Counted from the first letter of the stretch, positions 30,688-40,778 are shown. The stretch: 64,000 nucleotides of DNA from Bradyrhizobium sp. CCH5-F6 (GCF_001556045.1 NZ_LSIC01000073.1:1-64000), one strand, 5' to 3'. Notes: generated by a model from the letters alone, not told the origin. A program made the numbers and translations.

Positions 30688-32204
30688 CGGAACCAACCAC
30701 ATTCGCGGTCGCGCTCCTCAACGAGACGGCCACTGCGCAATTGATGGAAGACCTCGCGCTGCTGGTCGGTCCCGGCGACGTCATCACCCTCACAGGCGAT
30801 CTCGGTGCCGGCAAGACCGCGGCGGCGCGCAGCCTGATCCGCTACCTCGCCGGCGACGACGCGCTGGAAGTGCCGAGCCCGACCTTCACGCTGGTGCAGG
30901 GCTACGAGCTGCCGCCCTTCCCGGTGGTGCATGCCGATCTCTATCGCGTCGAGGACGAGGGCGAGCTCGAGGAAATCGGGCTGTCGCCGCTCCCGGATGC
31001 CACGCTCGTCCTGATCGAATGGCCCGAGCGCGCACCCTCGGCAATGCCCGAGGATCGCATCGACATCGCGCTGACGCACCGGCCGGCGCTGGGATCGAAT
31101 GCACGCGCCGCCGACATCACCGGCCATGGCAAGGCCGCCGCTCAAGTCGCGCGGCTGAAGGCGTTGCGCGAATTCCTCGATGCATCCGGCTACATGGATG
31201 CGACGCGCAAGCGCATGGCCGGCGACGCCTCCACGCGCTCCTATGCACGCCTGCTGCGCGAGGACGAAATCGTCATCCTCATGAATTTTCCGCAGCGGCC
31301 CGACGGCGCGGCCCTCTACAACGGAAAATCCTACAGCGCCGCGGTGCATCTGGCCGAGAACGTCAAACCCTTCGTCGCCATCGCCGAAGGCCTGCGCGCG
31401 CAGGGCATCTCCGCGCCCGCGATCCATCATTCCGATCTCGATCATGGCTTCCTGATCACCGAGGATCTTGGCAGCGAAGGCGTGATCGAGGGCGATCCGC
31501 CGCGTCCGATCGCCGAGCGCTACGAGGCCGCCGCGGATTTGCTGGCCGTGCTGCATGGCAAGACGTTGCCGGAAACACTGCCGCTGGCGGATCAGACCTA
31601 CGCCATTCCCGTCTTCGACGCCGAGGCGCTGCTGATCGAAATCGGGTTGATGCCAGAATGGTATCTGCCTGATCGAAACGCACCGTTGAGCGAGGCGGCA
31701 CGCGCGGAATTCTTCGCGATGTGGCGCGAGCTGCTCAAAAAGCCGCTGGCCGCGCCGAAGACGTGGGTCATCCGCGACTATCACTCGCCCAACTTGATCT
31801 GGCTCGGGAATCGCGCCGGCATCGAGCGCGTCGGCGTGATCGATTTCCAGGATGCCGTGCTCGGACCGCAATCCTACGACGTGGTGTCGCTGCTCCAGGA
31901 CGCCCGCATCGACGTGCCGGAGACGCTCGAGCTGACGCTGCTGTCGCGCTACATCAAGGCCCGGCGCGCTGCCGACGCCGGCTTCGATGCGGCCGGTTTT
32001 GCCGAGCTCTACGCCGTCATGTCGGCGCAGCGGAACACACGCCTGCTCGGCACCTTCGCCCGCCTCAACCGCCGCGACGGCAAGCCGCATTATCTGCGCC
32101 ACCAGCCGCGGATCTGGACCTATCTCCAGCGTTCGCTGGCGCATCCCGCGCTCGGCGCCTTGCGCGACTGGTATCTCGCCAACGTGCCGCCCCCTCGAGG
32201 CTGA
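30684..32204 (+). CDS. fusion: TsaE (t6A-tRNA ATPase) + AmgK-type MurNAc/GlcNAc kinase
   Basis: Two enzymes are in one 506-residue chain. Residues 1-150 are TsaE, the ATPase that drives the TsaBD complex making t6A in ANN-decoding tRNAs (Walker A 'GDLGAGKTAAARSLIRYL', then 'SPTFTLVQGY' and 'HADLYR'). Residues about 165-506 are an aminoglycoside-phosphotransferase-fold kinase with 'WVIRDYHSPNLIWL' and 'VGVIDFQDAVLGPQSYDVVSLLQD'. It resembles AmgK, which phosphorylates MurNAc and GlcNAc at the anomeric position. The downstream murU supports AmgK function. The ATG lies within the divL stop (ATGA). The fusion is seen in related Rhizobiales. Confidence 0.88.
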   Translation: MTEPTTFAVALLNETATAQLMEDLALLVGPGDVITLTGDLGAGKTAAARSLIRYLAGDDALEVPSPTFTLVQGYELPPFPVVHADLYRVEDEGELEEIGLSPLPDATLVLIEWPERAPSAMPEDRIDIALTHRPALGSNARAADITGHGKAAAQVARLKALREFLDASGYMDATRKRMAGDASTRSYARLLREDEIVILMNFPQRPDGAALYNGKSYSAAVHLAENVKPFVAIAEGLRAQGISAPAIHHSDLDHGFLITEDLGSEGVIEGDPPRPIAERYEAAADLLAVLHGKTLPETLPLADQTYAIPVFDAEALLIEIGLMPEWYLPDRNAPLSEAARAEFFAMWRELLKKPLAAPKTWVIRDYHSPNLIWLGNRAGIERVGVIDFQDAVLGPQSYDVVSLLQDARIDVPETLELTLLSRYIKARRAADAGFDAAGFAELYAVMSAQRNTRLLGTFARLNRRDGKPHYLRHQPRIWTYLQRSLAHPALGALRDWYLANVPPPRG

Positions 32205-32293
32205 TTCAGGGCCCGATTTACCAGCCGTTAGCCAAGACGTCGCTATTCTGTCGATGAAGCAGCCGGATGATTACGGGGCTGGAGCAAGGGCAG

Positions 32294-32611
32294 ATGGCGG
32301 CGAAGGCGGATCAGCGCGGCAGCAACCGGGTTGTTTTCGAGCGCGGGATTCCGGCCCAGATGATGGGGATCGACGGCACCTGGCGGCGCGACTGCACCAT
32401 GGAGGACGTTTCCGAAACGGGCGCCAAGCTGACCATCGACGGCTCAGTCGAGGGCCTGCACCTGAAGGAATTCTTTCTCCTGCTGTCGTCCACGGGGCTT
32501 GCGTACCGGCGCTGCGAGCTGGCCTGGGTCAATGGCGACCAGATCGGCGTCAATTTCCTCAAGGTTGGCGAGAAGAAGAAAAAGGCGCGCTCCACAGCCA
32601 TTGGAGCGTGA
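32294..32611 (+). CDS. PilZ-domain protein, putative c-di-GMP receptor
   Basis: The 105-residue single-domain protein has both c-di-GMP-binding motifs of PilZ: RxxxR ('RGSNRVVF') near the N-terminus and D/NxSxxG ('EDVSETGAKL') about 30 residues later. It may couple c-di-GMP to motility, polysaccharide or cell-wall functions; the target is unknown. ATG 32294 has ggagcaaggg just upstream and is preferred to the in-frame ATG at 32267, which would overlap that Shine-Dalgarno. It sits between the amgK fusion and murU. Confidence 0.82.
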   Translation: MAAKADQRGSNRVVFERGIPAQMMGIDGTWRRDCTMEDVSETGAKLTIDGSVEGLHLKEFFLLLSSTGLAYRRCELAWVNGDQIGVNFLKVGEKKKKARSTAIGA

Positions 32612-32729
32612 CGGCAACACCCGTCGTACAACCGTCACGGCGGCTGGTTAAGGCGGTCGAGATGCGGTGCGGCTGATCGAGCCCCGTGCTAGGATTGCTG
32701 CGAAAGCCTAAGGTCCGAGAAAGCGAAGG

Positions 32730-33452
32730 ATGCCCGTCAAACCGACCAAAGCCATGGTGCTCGCCGCAGGGTTCGGCCTGCGCATGCGTCCGTTGACGGA
32801 CAAGATGCCTAAGCCGATGGTGCCCGTGGCGGGCCAACCGCTGCTCGACCATGTGCTCGACAAGCTCGGTCAGGCCGGCGTGTCCGAGGCGGTGGTCAAC
32901 GTGCACTACCTGCCGGACCAGATCATCAATCACACCGCATCGCGCCAGCATCCGCGCGTGACCATCTCCGACGAGCGCGACCAGGTGCTCGGCACCGGCG
33001 GCGGCGTCGTCAAGGCGCTGTCGTTGCTCGGCGACGCCCCGTTCTTCCACGTCAATTCCGACACGCTGTGGATCGACGGCGTGCGCTCCAACCTGACCCG
33101 GCTTGCGGAAAACTTCGATCCCACCCGCATGGACATCCTGCTGCTGATGGCGCCGACGGCGACCAGCATCGGCTATAACGGCCGTGGCGACTACGCCATG
33201 CTGCCCGACGGCGCCCTGCGCAAGCGCAAGGAGAAGGAGATCGTCCCCTTCGTCTATGCCGGCGCTGCGATCCTGTCGCCGACGATCTTCGCCGATGCGC
33301 CCAAGGGCGAGTTCGCCTTGACGAAGATGTTCGACCGCGCCGAGGAGGAGGAACGCCTGTTCGGCCTCCGCCTCGACGGCGTCTGGATGCATGTCGGCAC
33401 GCCTGATGCGGTGCATGCCGCGGAAGAGGCGTTTCTGGAGAGCGTGGCGTAG
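32730..33452 (+). CDS. murU: N-acetylmuramate-1-phosphate uridylyltransferase
   Basis: MurU converts MurNAc-1-phosphate plus UTP to UDP-MurNAc, completing the cell-wall recycling bypass that avoids de novo synthesis and MurA. The 240-residue nucleotidyltransferase has 'AMVLAAGFGLRMRPLTDKMPKPMVPV' as the nucleotide loop, 'LGTGGGVVKAL' and 'VNSDTLW' with the metal-binding Asp. A GlmU- or RmlA-type enzyme would be longer or carry extra domains. Its partner kinase is the AmgK half of the gene at 30684. Confidence 0.9.
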   Translation: MPVKPTKAMVLAAGFGLRMRPLTDKMPKPMVPVAGQPLLDHVLDKLGQAGVSEAVVNVHYLPDQIINHTASRQHPRVTISDERDQVLGTGGGVVKALSLLGDAPFFHVNSDTLWIDGVRSNLTRLAENFDPTRMDILLLMAPTATSIGYNGRGDYAMLPDGALRKRKEKEIVPFVYAGAAILSPTIFADAPKGEFALTKMFDRAEEEERLFGLRLDGVWMHVGTPDAVHAAEEAFLESVA

Positions 33453-33460
33453 CGCTCCCC

Positions 33461-33572
33461 GTCATTGTGAGGCGCACGTAAGCCCGAACTATGGTGCGCG
33501 ATTGCGCACCTGAGAATCTTGAGATTCCGGTCCGATGCTCCGCATCCCCTCGGAATGACAGTGGGACAGCGG
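33461..33572. repeat. dispersed intergenic repeat between murU and addB
   Basis: The stretch includes cgtcattgtgaggcgcacg, the palindrome ggtgcgcgattgcgcacc at about 33493, the inverted pair gaatcttgagattc and a closing cctcggaatgacag. Its outer ends are mutually inverted (gtcattgtgag/ctcggaatgac), so the whole unit can fold back on itself. Confidence 0.65.
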
Positions 33573-33647
33573 GGACTACTCGCCCGCACCCATGACCATT
33601 TGGCCCCAGCTCCCTATATTGGCGCCTGATCCCGAATCAGGCAGCTC

Positions 33648-36600
33648 ATGCGCGTTTTCAGCGTTCCCCTCTCAGTTCCGTTCCTGCGCACCGTCGTCAC
33701 GGCCCTGCTCGAGGGACGGCTGGTCGACGGCTTCGAAGCGCGCAAGGAACCGGCGCGGCTTGCCGATGCCACGCTCTATCTGCCGACGAGGCGCGCGATG
33801 CGCGTCGTCCGCGAGATTTTCCTCGACGAGATGAAGGCGGATGCCGTCGTGCTGCCGCGCATCGTCGCGCTCGGCGATATCGACGAGGACGAGCTGGCTT
33901 TCGCGGACGAGAGCGAACAGTTCTCCGGCGCGGCGCCGCTCGACATTCCGCCACGGCTGGGCGAGCTGGAACGGCGGCTCACGCTGGCGCAGCTCGTCGC
34001 CGCCTGGGCCAAGGGCCCGGTGCTGTCGCCGCTGGTGGTCGGCGGCCCGGCCTCGACCCTTGCGCTGGCAGGCGATCTCGCGCGCCTGATCGACGACATG
34101 GTCACGCGCGGTGTTGACTGGAGCGCGCTCGACGGCCTCGTGCCCGACCAGCTCGATCGCTATTGGCAGCACTCGCTCGAATTCCTGCGCATCGCGCGCA
34201 TTGCCTGGCCAAGTCATCTCGCCGAGATCAACCGGATCGAGCCGGCCGCGCGACGCGACCTTCTGATCGCAGCGGAAGCAAGGCGCCTGACCGCGCATCC
34301 GACCGGGCCGGTGATCGCCGCTGGCTCGACCGGCTCGATGCCGGCTACGGCAAAGTTCCTGCATGCGGTCGCTTCGCTGCCGCATGGCGCCGTGGTGCTG
34401 CCGGGCCTCGACACCGATCTCGACGAGGACGCCTGGCGCAGCATCGGCGGCGTCCGCGATGCGCTCGGCAAGTTCGCGGAGCATCCGGCTTCCAACCATC
34501 CGCAATATGCGATGCATGCACTGCTGCAACGCCTCGGCATCAAGCGCAGCGATGTCCAGCTGCTGGCACCGGCGGCAGAAGGCGGTCGCGATCTCCTTGC
34601 CTCCGAATCGATGCGGCCATCCGCCAAGACGGAAGTCTGGCACGACCGGCTGAAGCACCCCGACGTGGCGGCCAAGATCGCTGCGGGCATGAAACACCTC
34701 GCGGTCGTCGAGGCCCCCAATCCTGAAATGGAAGCGCTCGCGATCGCCATCGCGATGCGCGAGGCGCGGCATCTCGACAAGTCGGCGGCGCTCGTGACGC
34801 CCGACCGCGCACTGGCGCGGCGGGTGATGGCGGCGCTGACCCGATGGGACCTCGCCTTCGACGATTCCGGCGGCGATGTGCTGATGGAAACATCTACCGG
34901 CACGTTCGCGCGTCTCGCGGCGGAGGCGGCGACAAAGGGGCTGGAGCCCCCGACATTGCTGGCGATGCTGAAGCATCCGTTATGCCGGCTCGGCCGCGCG
35001 CCCGGCGCGTGGAAGATGGCAATCGAAGGCCTCGAGCTGGCGGTGCTGCGCGGCACGCGCCCACCGGCGGGCACCGCAGGCCTCCTGCGCGAATTCAACC
35101 GTTTCCGCGAGGAGCTCGCAAAGCTGTGGCGCAGCGAGGTCTCTGCGCTGCACCGCGCCGAGCCGCGAGCGCGCCTCAAGGCGGAAGATCTCGATCGCAT
35201 CCAGGCACTGATCGACGCCCTGCAAAGGGCATTGGCGCCGATCGAGAGCCTGGCCTCGTCAAAACCCTATGACTTCGCCGAGCTCGCGCACCGTCACCGC
35301 GAGATCATGATCGAGCTGTCGCGCGACGAGCAGGGCATTCCGCTCGCCTTCGAGGATCGCGACGGTCTCGCGCTGGCCAGTGCCTTCGATGATCTCCTGC
35401 GGGGCGGCACGACCAGCGGACTGATGGTGCCGTTGCCCGACTATCCCGATGTCTTCCAGACTGCATTCAGCGACCGGGCGGTGCGGCGACGGGACAGGCC
35501 GGGCGCGCGCTTGCAGATCTATGGCCCGCTGGAATCGCGCCTGATGCAGGCCGACCGCATCATCATCGGCGGCCTGATCGAAGGCGTCTGGCCTCCGGCG
35601 CCGCGCATCGATCCCTGGCTCAGCCGGCCGATGCGGCACGAGCTGGGTCTCGACCTGCCAGAACGCCGCATCGGCCTCTCCGCCCATGACTTCGCGCAGC
35701 TGCTCGGCGGCGATGAAGTGATCCTCACCCATTCCGCCAAGGCCGGCGGGGCGCCGGCGGTCGCATCGCGCTTCCTGCACCGGCTGGAGGCGGTCGCGGG
35801 CGACGAACACTGGAAAAGGGCGGTCCGTGCCGGCGAGAAATATGTGCAGTTCGCGGCCGCACTGGACCAGCCCGACGAGGTCCGACCGATCAAGCAGCCG
35901 GAGCCGCGGCCGCCGCGCGCGACGCGGCCGCTCAGGATGTCCGTCACCGAAATCGAAGACTGGCTGCGCGATCCCTATACGATCTATGCCAAACGCATCC
36001 TGCGGCTCGATGCGCTCGATCCCGTCGACATGCCGCTCTCGGCCGCCGACCGCGGCTCGGCAATCCATAATGCGCTCGGCGAGTTCACGGAAACCTATGC
36101 CGCGCGTCTGCCCGACGATCCGGCCCGGGTGCTTCGCGCAATCGGCGAGAAGCACTTTGCGCCGCTGATGGAGCGCCCCGAGGCGCGGGCGCTGTGGTGG
36201 CCGCGGTTCCAGCGAATCGCGCGCTGGTTCGGCGAATGGGAGACGGTGCGGCGCGACGCCATCGAGGCCATCACGGCCGAGACCCGGGGAGAGATCTCGA
36301 TCACGCTCGATCATCAGCGCAGCTTCCGCCTGTCTGCGCGCGCGGACCGCATCGAGCGCCGCCAGGGCGGCGGCTATGCGATCCTCGACTACAAGACCGG
36401 GCAGCCGCCGACCGGCAAGCAGGTCCGCATGGGCCTGTCACCGCAGCTGACGCTGGAGGCGGCGATCCTGCGCGAGGGTGGCTTCCCCGATATCGATGCC
36501 GGCTCCTCCGTGAGCCAGCTCGTCTATGTCCGCCTCAGCGGCAACAACCCGCCGGGCGAGGAGCGCATCCTCGAGCTCAAGTTCAAGCAAGGCGACGAAC

Positions 36601-36794
36601 CCCAGCCGCCGGACACCGCGGCAGCCGAGGCGCGGGCCAAGCTGGAAGCGCTGATCCGCGCCTTCGAGGACGAGAACCAGGCCTATACCTCGCTGAATCT
36701 GCCGATGTGGACGAACCGCTACGGCACCTATGACGACCTCGCCCGGATCAAGGAATGGTCTGCGGCCGGCGGATTGGGGATCGAGGAATGGTGA
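33648..36794 (+). CDS. addB: AddB subunit of the AddAB helicase-nuclease
   Basis: AddAB resects double-strand DNA ends to Chi-like sites and loads RecA, replacing RecBCD in alphaproteobacteria. The 1048 residues match the alphaproteobacterial AddB length. It has an inactivated helicase-like N-terminal region ('YLPTRRAMRVVREIF') and a C-terminal RecB-like nuclease with 'LSARADRIERRQGGGYAILDYKTGQPP', the D-ExK active-site segment, near residues 895-925. The iron-sulfur cysteines seen in Firmicutes AddB are absent, as in this lineage. addA begins 7 bases before its stop. Confidence 0.95.
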   Translation: MRVFSVPLSVPFLRTVVTALLEGRLVDGFEARKEPARLADATLYLPTRRAMRVVREIFLDEMKADAVVLPRIVALGDIDEDELAFADESEQFSGAAPLDIPPRLGELERRLTLAQLVAAWAKGPVLSPLVVGGPASTLALAGDLARLIDDMVTRGVDWSALDGLVPDQLDRYWQHSLEFLRIARIAWPSHLAEINRIEPAARRDLLIAAEARRLTAHPTGPVIAAGSTGSMPATAKFLHAVASLPHGAVVLPGLDTDLDEDAWRSIGGVRDALGKFAEHPASNHPQYAMHALLQRLGIKRSDVQLLAPAAEGGRDLLASESMRPSAKTEVWHDRLKHPDVAAKIAAGMKHLAVVEAPNPEMEALAIAIAMREARHLDKSAALVTPDRALARRVMAALTRWDLAFDDSGGDVLMETSTGTFARLAAEAATKGLEPPTLLAMLKHPLCRLGRAPGAWKMAIEGLELAVLRGTRPPAGTAGLLREFNRFREELAKLWRSEVSALHRAEPRARLKAEDLDRIQALIDALQRALAPIESLASSKPYDFAELAHRHREIMIELSRDEQGIPLAFEDRDGLALASAFDDLLRGGTTSGLMVPLPDYPDVFQTAFSDRAVRRRDRPGARLQIYGPLESRLMQADRIIIGGLIEGVWPPAPRIDPWLSRPMRHELGLDLPERRIGLSAHDFAQLLGGDEVILTHSAKAGGAPAVASRFLHRLEAVAGDEHWKRAVRAGEKYVQFAAALDQPDEVRPIKQPEPRPPRATRPLRMSVTEIEDWLRDPYTIYAKRILRLDALDPVDMPLSAADRGSAIHNALGEFTETYAARLPDDPARVLRAIGEKHFAPLMERPEARALWWPRFQRIARWFGEWETVRRDAIEAITAETRGEISITLDHQRSFRLSARADRIERRQGGGYAILDYKTGQPPTGKQVRMGLSPQLTLEAAILREGGFPDIDAGSSVSQLVYVRLSGNNPPGEERILELKFKQGDEPQPPDTAAAEARAKLEALIRAFEDENQAYTSLNLPMWTNRYGTYDDLARIKEWSAAGGLGIEEW

Positions 36795-39700
36795 AGGCGC
36801 CGCGTCCCATCCCCGACGAGGTGCGCGCGCGGCAGGCGCGTGCGTCCGATCCGACCGCCTCGGCCTTCGTGTCGGCCAATGCCGGCTCGGGCAAGACGCA
36901 TGTGCTGGTGCAGCGGGTGATCCGCCTGTTGCTGTCGGGCGTGCCCCCGGAAAAGATCCTCTGCATCACCTTCACCAAAGCCGCCGCAGCGAACATGGCG
37001 GAGCGCGTGTTCACCACGCTCGGGCATTGGGTGACGCTGGATGATGATGCGCTCACGAAGGCGATTGTCGCGGTCGGCATCCCCCATCCCAACGCAAAAC
37101 TGCGCCGCGAGGCGCGAAAGCTGTTCGCCTGCGCACTGGAGACCCCGGGCGGGCTGAAGGTCCAGACCATCCACGCGCTGTGCACCCGCCTGCTCCAGCA
37201 GTTTCCGTTCGAGGCCAACGTGCCGGCGCGCTTTGCCGTCATCGACGAGCGCGACCAGACCGACATGATGGAGCGCGCCAATCTGAAGGTGCTGCTGGAG
37301 GCAGCGCGCGCCCCCGAGAGCGTGACCGGACGCGCGCTCCTGACCGCGATGGCGAGCGCCGCCGACGTCACCTTCAAGGAAGTGGTGCGCGAAGCGTGCC
37401 TCAGCCGCGATCACTTCATGGCCTGGACCGACGAGGCCGGCAACGCGGAATCCGCGGCCGCGCAGATGGCTGCGGTGCTGGGCGTGGACGTGAGCGATCG
37501 CATCGAGGACGTCGAGACGGAGATTCTCGATGGCCCGTTCCTGCCGCGATCGCGCTGGGACGACATCGCCTTCGCGCTGGAGGACGGCAGCAAATCGGAC
37601 AACGACCAGGCGGGGCGCCTGCGCGCGGCAAAGGTGTTCTCCGGCAGCGATCAGGTCGATGCTTATCTGTCCGTCTTCCTCACCGACGAGAAGCTGCCGC
37701 GCAAGGCCGTGCTGACCAAGAAGTTCTGCGACCACAATCCGTCCGTTGCGCGCCTGTTCGAGGCCGAGGCGCAGCGTCTTGCAGGGCTGATCGAGAAGCG
37801 CCGTGCGGTCACGGTTCGTGACCGCACCGCCGCCCTGCTGCACATCGCGACCGCTGCTGCCGCGAACTACCGACGCGAGAAGCAGGAGCGCGGGCTGCTC
37901 GACTATGACGACCTGATCGACAAGACGCTGGCGATGCTCGACCGCGTCGCCTCGGGCTGGGTGCATTACAAGCTCGACCGCGGCGTCGACCACGTGCTGA
38001 TCGACGAGGCCCAGGATACGAGCCCCCGGCAATGGGACATCGTTGCGCACATCATCTCCGAGTTCACGGCCGGCGAAGGCGCGCGCGAGGGGCTGAACCG
38101 CACCATCTTCGCCGTCGGCGACGAGAAGCAGTCGATCTTCTCGTTCCAGGGCGCAGCGCCCCACGAATTCGATGCGCGTCGGCGCGAGCTGCATCGCAAA
38201 TTCACCGCGGCCGGGCTGAAATTCGATCCGGTCGCCTTCACCTATTCGTTCCGCTCGGGCGCGACGATCCTGCACTCGGTCGACCACGTCTTCCGCGATC
38301 CCGCGATCTACAAGAGCATCCATTCGGTCGAGATCGGTCATCCCCTGCACAACGCGCTCGCAGATGCAGGTCCCAGTGTGATCGAGCTGTGGGACCTCGC
38401 CGAGGCCGACGAGAGGCAGGACATCGAGGGCTGGCGCGCGCCGTTCGACGGCGTCGCCGTCACCAGCCCGGAGGTGAAGCTCGCCCGCCGCATCCAGGCC
38501 GAGATCAAGCGGCTGGTCGAGAGCGGCACGCTGACGGGACATGAGGGCGAGCGCCGCCCCCTGCGCTATGGCGACATGCTGATCCTGGTGCGCCGGCGCG
38601 GCAACGCTTTCGACGCCGTGATCCAGGCGTTGAAGCACGCCAATATCCCGGTCGCCGGTGCCGACCGGCTCAAGCTCACCGAGCACATCGCGATCATCGA
38701 CCTGATGAATCTTGCCGACGCGCTGCTGCTGCCGCAGGACGATCTCGCGCTCGCGGTGGCGCTGAAGAGCCCGCTGTTCGGGCTCGATGACGACGATCTG
38801 TTTCAGCTGGCCCATGATCGCAAGGGGTCGCTTCGCCGCGCGCTCGGCGAGCAGGCGGCTGGAAGCGAAAAGTTCGCCACGGCGTTGCGACGCCTGGAAG
38901 CTTGCGAGATTCGTGCGCGCGAGGAGACGCCGTTCGCCTTCTATGCCTGGCTGCTCGGCGGCGACGGCGGGCGCGCGCGCATCCTGCGCCGGCTCGGCCA
39001 TGAGGCCAATGATGCGCTCGACGAATTTCTTGAGCTCGCGCTGAGCTACGAGCGCAAGGCGCCGGCCTCGCTCCAGGGATTCATGGCCTGGCTGCGCGCG
39101 GCCGACACCGAGGTGAAGCGCGACATGGAGATCTCGCGCGACGAGGTGCGGGTGATGACCGTGCACGGCGCCAAGGGCCTCGAGGCCTCGGTCGTGTTCA
39201 TGGTCGACACGACATCGTCGCCTGCGGACTCGCAGCGGGTTCGGCTGATTCACGTGCCGCGCGGCAATGGCGGCGAGGTCGTGGTCTGGGCCGGCCGCAA
39301 GGCGGACGATCCCAAGCCGGTCGCCGAGGCGCGCAAGGCGATGCTGGAGGAGACCGAGGACGAGTATCGCCGCCTGCTCTACGTCGCGATGACGCGCGCG
39401 GCCGACCGGCTGATCGTCGGCGGCTGCATGCCCGGCAACATGAAGACCGTCCGCAAGCTGAGCTGGTACGACCTGGTCGACACCGGGCTCGCCGGCTCGG
39501 GCCTCGACAAGCAGGTGATCGAGACGCCGCTCGGCAAAGTGACCCGGTTCGCCCGGCCGGAGGATGTCGTGGCGCTCGGCACGCCGGCGGCGTCCCTGGA
39601 TCAGAAGATCGTTCTGCCGGACTGGTTGCGGGTACCGGCGCCGCGCGAGGCCGCCGAGGAGGATCTCGTGCGGCCGTCCGGCCAATCGGCCGAGGAAGGC

Positions 39701-40297
39701 CGCAGCGTGCGCTCAGGCGAATCGGTGCAGTCCCGTGCTCTGGCGCTGCAGCGCGGCACGCTGGTGCACCGTCTGCTGCAATCCCTGCCCGAGATCGCCC
39801 CCGAGCGCCGGCGCGAGGCCGCGCTCGGCTTCATGACGCGCAATGCCTCGGACTGGGTGGAAGCCGACCGCATCGCACTCGCCGAAAAGGTGCTCGCCCT
39901 GATCACCGATCCGCGTTTTGCCCCGGTCTTCGCCGGGGGTAGCCGGGCGGAGGTCGCCATCGTCGGCAGGCTGGAACGGCCGGGCGGGCCGCCGGCGCTG
40001 GTGTCGGGGCAGATCGACCGGCTGGTCGTTGGGCCCGACGAGGTCCTGATCGTCGATTTCAAGACCAACCAGGCAGCCCCCAGGAGCGCGGCTGAGGCGC
40101 CTGCCGCCTATGTCCGGCAGCTTGCGCTGTACCGCGCGGTGCTGTCGCGGCTTTATCCCCGAAAGCCTGTCAGGGCCGTCCTGCTCTGGACGGAGGCCCT
40201 TGAATATATGGAGATTTCGGCCCCCGCGCTGGACGCGACGCTGGCATCCCTTCATCTCAATGTGAGCGTCCTTGACCCGGCAAGAGGCCGTTCATAG
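36788..40297 (+). CDS. addA: AddA subunit of the AddAB helicase-nuclease
   Basis: AddA is the UvrD-like 3'-5' helicase and second nuclease of the DNA-end resection complex. The 1169 residues begin with Walker A 'ANAGSGKTHVLVQRVIRLLL' (about 30-49), then helicase motifs 'VLIDEAQDTSPRQWDI', 'GDEKQSIFSFQGA' and 'VMTVHGAKGLEASVVFM'. A C-terminal PD-(D/E)xK nuclease follows with 'GQIDRLVVGPDEVLIVDFKTN'. The ATG at 36788 overlaps the end of addB by seven bases, ensuring paired production. trxA follows at 40365. Confidence 0.95.
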   Translation: MVKAPRPIPDEVRARQARASDPTASAFVSANAGSGKTHVLVQRVIRLLLSGVPPEKILCITFTKAAAANMAERVFTTLGHWVTLDDDALTKAIVAVGIPHPNAKLRREARKLFACALETPGGLKVQTIHALCTRLLQQFPFEANVPARFAVIDERDQTDMMERANLKVLLEAARAPESVTGRALLTAMASAADVTFKEVVREACLSRDHFMAWTDEAGNAESAAAQMAAVLGVDVSDRIEDVETEILDGPFLPRSRWDDIAFALEDGSKSDNDQAGRLRAAKVFSGSDQVDAYLSVFLTDEKLPRKAVLTKKFCDHNPSVARLFEAEAQRLAGLIEKRRAVTVRDRTAALLHIATAAAANYRREKQERGLLDYDDLIDKTLAMLDRVASGWVHYKLDRGVDHVLIDEAQDTSPRQWDIVAHIISEFTAGEGAREGLNRTIFAVGDEKQSIFSFQGAAPHEFDARRRELHRKFTAAGLKFDPVAFTYSFRSGATILHSVDHVFRDPAIYKSIHSVEIGHPLHNALADAGPSVIELWDLAEADERQDIEGWRAPFDGVAVTSPEVKLARRIQAEIKRLVESGTLTGHEGERRPLRYGDMLILVRRRGNAFDAVIQALKHANIPVAGADRLKLTEHIAIIDLMNLADALLLPQDDLALAVALKSPLFGLDDDDLFQLAHDRKGSLRRALGEQAAGSEKFATALRRLEACEIRAREETPFAFYAWLLGGDGGRARILRRLGHEANDALDEFLELALSYERKAPASLQGFMAWLRAADTEVKRDMEISRDEVRVMTVHGAKGLEASVVFMVDTTSSPADSQRVRLIHVPRGNGGEVVVWAGRKADDPKPVAEARKAMLEETEDEYRRLLYVAMTRAADRLIVGGCMPGNMKTVRKLSWYDLVDTGLAGSGLDKQVIETPLGKVTRFARPEDVVALGTPAASLDQKIVLPDWLRVPAPREAAEEDLVRPSGQSAEEGRSVRSGESVQSRALALQRGTLVHRLLQSLPEIAPERRREAALGFMTRNASDWVEADRIALAEKVLALITDPRFAPVFAGGSRAEVAIVGRLERPGGPPALVSGQIDRLVVGPDEVLIVDFKTNQAAPRSAAEAPAAYVRQLALYRAVLSRLYPRKPVRAVLLWTEALEYMEISAPALDATLASLHLNVSVLDPARGRS

Positions 40298-40364
40298 GTT
40301 GACGCCATGATCCCGCGCGCGATTCCCGGGCGCGCCGATTCTTTCAACCGAGTGAGGTACTCCA

Positions 40365-40685
40365 ATGGCCGTTAGCAAGGTTTCCGACGCCGATTTCGAA
40401 GCCGAAGTGCTCAAGGCGAGCGGCCCCGTGGTCGTCGATTTCTGGGCCGAATGGTGCGGCCCCTGCCGCATGATCGCGCCCGCCCTCGACGAGATCGCCG
40501 GTGCGATGGGCGACAAGGTCAAGATCGTGAAGCTCAACGTCGACGAGAGCCCGAAGACCGCCTCCAAATACGGCGTGATGTCGATCCCGACCCTGATGAT
40601 CTTCAAGGGCGGCGAGATGGCCTCGCGCCAGGTCGGTGCCGCGCCGAAGGCGAAGCTTCAGCAGTGGATCACGTCCGCGGTCTGA
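40365..40685 (+). CDS. trxA: thioredoxin 1
   Basis: This is the cytoplasmic disulfide reductase for ribonucleotide reductase, peroxidases and other targets. The 106 residues have the redox site '[10 protein letters not shown]' and cis-Pro in '[13 protein letters not shown]'. The addBA-trxA order is common in alphaproteobacteria. gagtgaggtactcc precedes the ATG closely, giving a Shine-Dalgarno of gagg. Confidence 0.97.
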   Translation: MAVSKVSDADFEAEVLKASGPVVVDFWAEWCGPCRMIAPALDEIAGAMGDKVKIVKLNVDESPKTASKYGVMSIPTLMIFKGGEMASRQVGAAPKAKLQQWITSAV

Positions 40686-40713
40686 GCCGCCTCGCATCCG
40701 ATTTTTTTCGACG

Positions 40714-40740
40714 ACGGCCGGCGAAATGCCGGCCGTTTGC
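40714..40740 (+). terminator. probable trxA terminator
   Basis: Perfect 9-bp arms acggccggc and gccggccgt (40714-40736) flank gaaat, 28 bases after trxA. The T-run is poor (ttgcgtt), while a run of seven Ts lies just upstream of the stem (40702-40708), so efficiency is uncertain. Confidence 0.5.
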
Positions 40741-40778
40741 GTTGATGGGACGTGTTCAGCGTATGACGAGTCCCAGCC

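Noticed and set aside
36728..39685. Open frame of 985 codons opposite addA
   Set aside because: Shadow caused by the GC-rich third positions of addA; no motifs.
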